A stretch of 6,235 nt of DNA, taken from Bacillota bacterium (GTDB lineage Bacteria; Bacillota; DSM-12270; Thermacetogeniales; Thermacetogeniaceae). The notes under the pieces are model-generated. The model made no database searches, was not told where the DNA came from, and worked only from the letters and a program-made list of their open reading frames with translations. The translations under genes were made by a program, and so were the position numbers. The stretch is from positions 1 through 6,235 of the forward strand of contig DAOURU010000071.1 of NCBI GenBank assembly GCA_030627585.1, in the 5' to 3' direction. Each line of letters starts with the position of its first letter. The first letter of the stretch is position 1. Positions 5,623 through 6,235 of the stretch are shown piece by piece.

Positions 5623-5753
5623 GTCATCCCTTTACAAAGGCCGGGGTATCAGGCTACAATAAAACTGCCTGCACCTTTACCCTGCAAAGGAAGGGTGCTC
5701 AACCCTCGGCGAATGACGGATGACAGCCTATTAGTTCACCGGGGGCTGTTTTT
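5623..5753 (+). ncRNA. Candidate structured RNA of unknown class
   Basis: A 7-bp stem closes the region (GTCATCC 5623-5629 with GGATGAC 5718-5724). Inside it lie four short hairpin stems: 5629-5632 with 5637-5640; CAGGC 5650-5654 with GCCTG 5667-5671; CCTTT 5674-5678 with AAAGG 5686-5690; AGGGT 5692-5696 with ACCCT 5702-5706. GCCG 5640-5643 can also pair with CGGC 5707-5710. A T-tailed hairpin follows on the plus strand. The layout recalls an aptamer plus expression platform, but I see none of the conserved motifs of the ydaO (c-di-AMP), GEMM (c-di-GMP), TPP or cobalamin classes. Strand and reality are uncertain, since hairpins read on both strands. Confidence 0.25.
5723..5753 (+). terminator. 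Plus-strand intrinsic terminator-like hairpin
   Basis: ACAGCC (5723-5728) pairs with GGCTGT (5744-5749) around a 15-base loop and runs straight into five T (5749-5753) and a CT-rich tail. No protein gene lies upstream on this strand, so it would end an RNA made from 5500-5720 or block read-through towards the sigma gene. The stem is short. Confidence 0.4.
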
Positions 5754-6000
5754 CTCTCTGAAACATTCTTTACTTCTACTCTGATAGGCCTCACCTCCTG
5801 CGAAATATTTTACAAGCTGCCTGCTCATCATATATAAGATGCACGAGGCGGTCTTTTGGTCGCGACTTTTTATAAGATTTTTCATGTCTGCCATATGCTG
5901 CTATTTATTAGCATTTTCTGCAGGATTGATGCTATATCTGTCGAATATGTCATAAATTAGGAAAAGCACTGGCCAAGAGACAGGGACTTAAACTATAGTA

Positions 6001-6053
6001 GTGTAATCACGAGGCTCTTTTACACAAAGTAGCTTTTTGTATCTCAAGAGATA
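6001..6053 (+). promoter_or_regulatory. Sigma gene leader with two small inverted repeats
   Basis: GTGTAA (6001-6006) pairs with TTACAC (6020-6025), and TATCT (6040-6044) pairs with AGATA (6049-6053), ending four bases before the GGGAGG ribosome binding site. They could be mRNA hairpins influencing translation or a regulator site; either reading is speculative. Confidence 0.3.
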
Positions 6054-6070
6054 ATTGGGAGGTATTGTCT

Positions 6071-6235
6071 TTGAATGAAGAGGTCATAGAGCAGTTGAAA
6101 AGCGGGGATCGCCAAGCTCTGCAGGATGTTTACAGGCTTTTCTACAATCGCGTCTTCCAGGCGGCGTTTTTCGTCATCAGAGACTTCGGCCTGGCTGAGG
6201 ATATAGTTCACGAGGTCTTTCTGAAGATTCAAGAC
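6071..6235 (+). CDS. ECF-type RNA polymerase sigma factor, N-terminal part (3' end outside window)
   Basis: The first 55 residues of a sigma-70 family factor, running off the window end. I chose the TTG at 6071 because GGGAGG (6057-6062) sits eight bases upstream and it starts the conserved N-terminus NEEVIEQLKSGDRQALQDVY. An in-frame TTG at 6065 would be too close to that site. The visible part is region 2: a helix with LKSGDRQALQDVYRLFYNRV, then FFVIRDFGLAEDIVHEVFLK, where the AEDI-V-EVF pattern is the core-RNA-polymerase-binding helix typical of ECF factors (the usual form is AEDLVQETF). Such factors redirect RNA polymerase in response to envelope or other stress and are often followed by an anti-sigma gene, which would lie beyond this window. 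It is divergent from the M23 gene; regulation of that gene by this sigma factor is possible but unproven. Confidence 0.88.
   Translation, partial: MNEEVIEQLKSGDRQALQDVYRLFYNRVFQAAFFVIRDFGLAEDIVHEVFLKIQD

Larger units (their letters stand above)
5479..6070. other. Long intergenic region between M23 and sigma factor genes
   Basis: These 590 bases separate the divergent M23 (minus) and sigma factor (plus) genes and carry no convincing protein gene. Bases 5479-5520 are the M23 ribosome binding site and an AT-rich leader. Bases 5523-5760 are GC-richer and dense in small inverted repeats, described separately. Bases 5761-5990 are AT-rich with no clear repeats; a 52-residue minus-strand reading frame (5736-5894) crosses them but has no ribosome binding site. 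Bases 5991-6070 form the sigma gene leader. I find no well-matched promoter for either gene; a TATAGT at 5994-5999 lacks a good -35 box. Confidence 0.6.

Noticed and set aside
5435..5662. 75-residue plus-strand open frame
   Set aside because: It starts inside the antisense of the M23 signal peptide, has no ribosome binding site and no protein character.
5479..5760. ydaO-type c-di-AMP or GEMM c-di-GMP riboswitch upstream of the M23 gene
   Set aside because: These are common before cell-wall hydrolases, but the conserved motifs I know (for example CAGCTAAC or GGGCAAACC with GACGCAAAGC) are absent on both strands.
6044..6232. 62-residue minus-strand open frame
   Set aside because: It is the complement of the sigma factor gene, whose region 2 is recognisable.
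1..6235. CRISPR arrays, tRNA or rRNA genes, transposase genes
   Set aside because: No regularly spaced repeats, no recognisable RNA gene sequence and no transposase motif seen on either strand.

Overview
The window looks like a stretch of a Firmicutes (Clostridia-type) chromosome. The evidence is strong AGGAGG-type ribosome binding sites, GTG and TTG starts, a lipoprotein with a typical Gram-positive signal, an M23 cell-wall peptidase and a sigma factor with a TTG start. The order-level guess (Peptococcaceae / Desulfotomaculum-like) is inference only.

Bases 1-2700 (all on +) are an arsenic/thiophilic-metal resistance cluster. It starts inside the C-terminal part of an ACR3 arsenite efflux carrier. 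Next come a 68-residue cysteine protein of unknown function and a 112-residue thioredoxin-fold-like protein with two vicinal Cys pairs. A TTGACA promoter follows, then a perfect 20-bp inverted repeat that should be the ArsR operator, arsR itself with a CVC metal-site motif, and a 324-residue permease of the ArsP/DUF318 (PF03773) type with its own CCxxxCC cytoplasmic loop. The likely logic is that As(III) releases ArsR from the operator, the arsR-permease unit is induced, and the membrane carriers export arsenicals while the small thiol-rich proteins bind or reduce them.

Bases 2700-3360 hold no intact gene. I can read three decayed coding fragments on alternating strands. Two of them are interrupted by single-base changes in homopolymer runs, so this looks like a junction of successive insertions and deletions.

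Bases 3409-5478 (on -) are a distinctly AT-richer pair: a secreted M23 (LytM-type) metallopeptidase followed by a lipoprotein with a TolB/WD40-like beta-propeller. A perfect 10-bp hairpin lies between them. Both products are exported, so they probably act at the cell wall.

Bases 5479-6070 are a 590-base intergenic region between the divergent M23 gene and a sigma factor gene. The part nearest M23 is GC-richer and rich in nested inverted repeats. It ends in a plus-strand terminator-like hairpin, suggesting a structured RNA that I could not match to any riboswitch I know. The window ends inside an ECF-type sigma-70 factor (on +) that starts at 6071.
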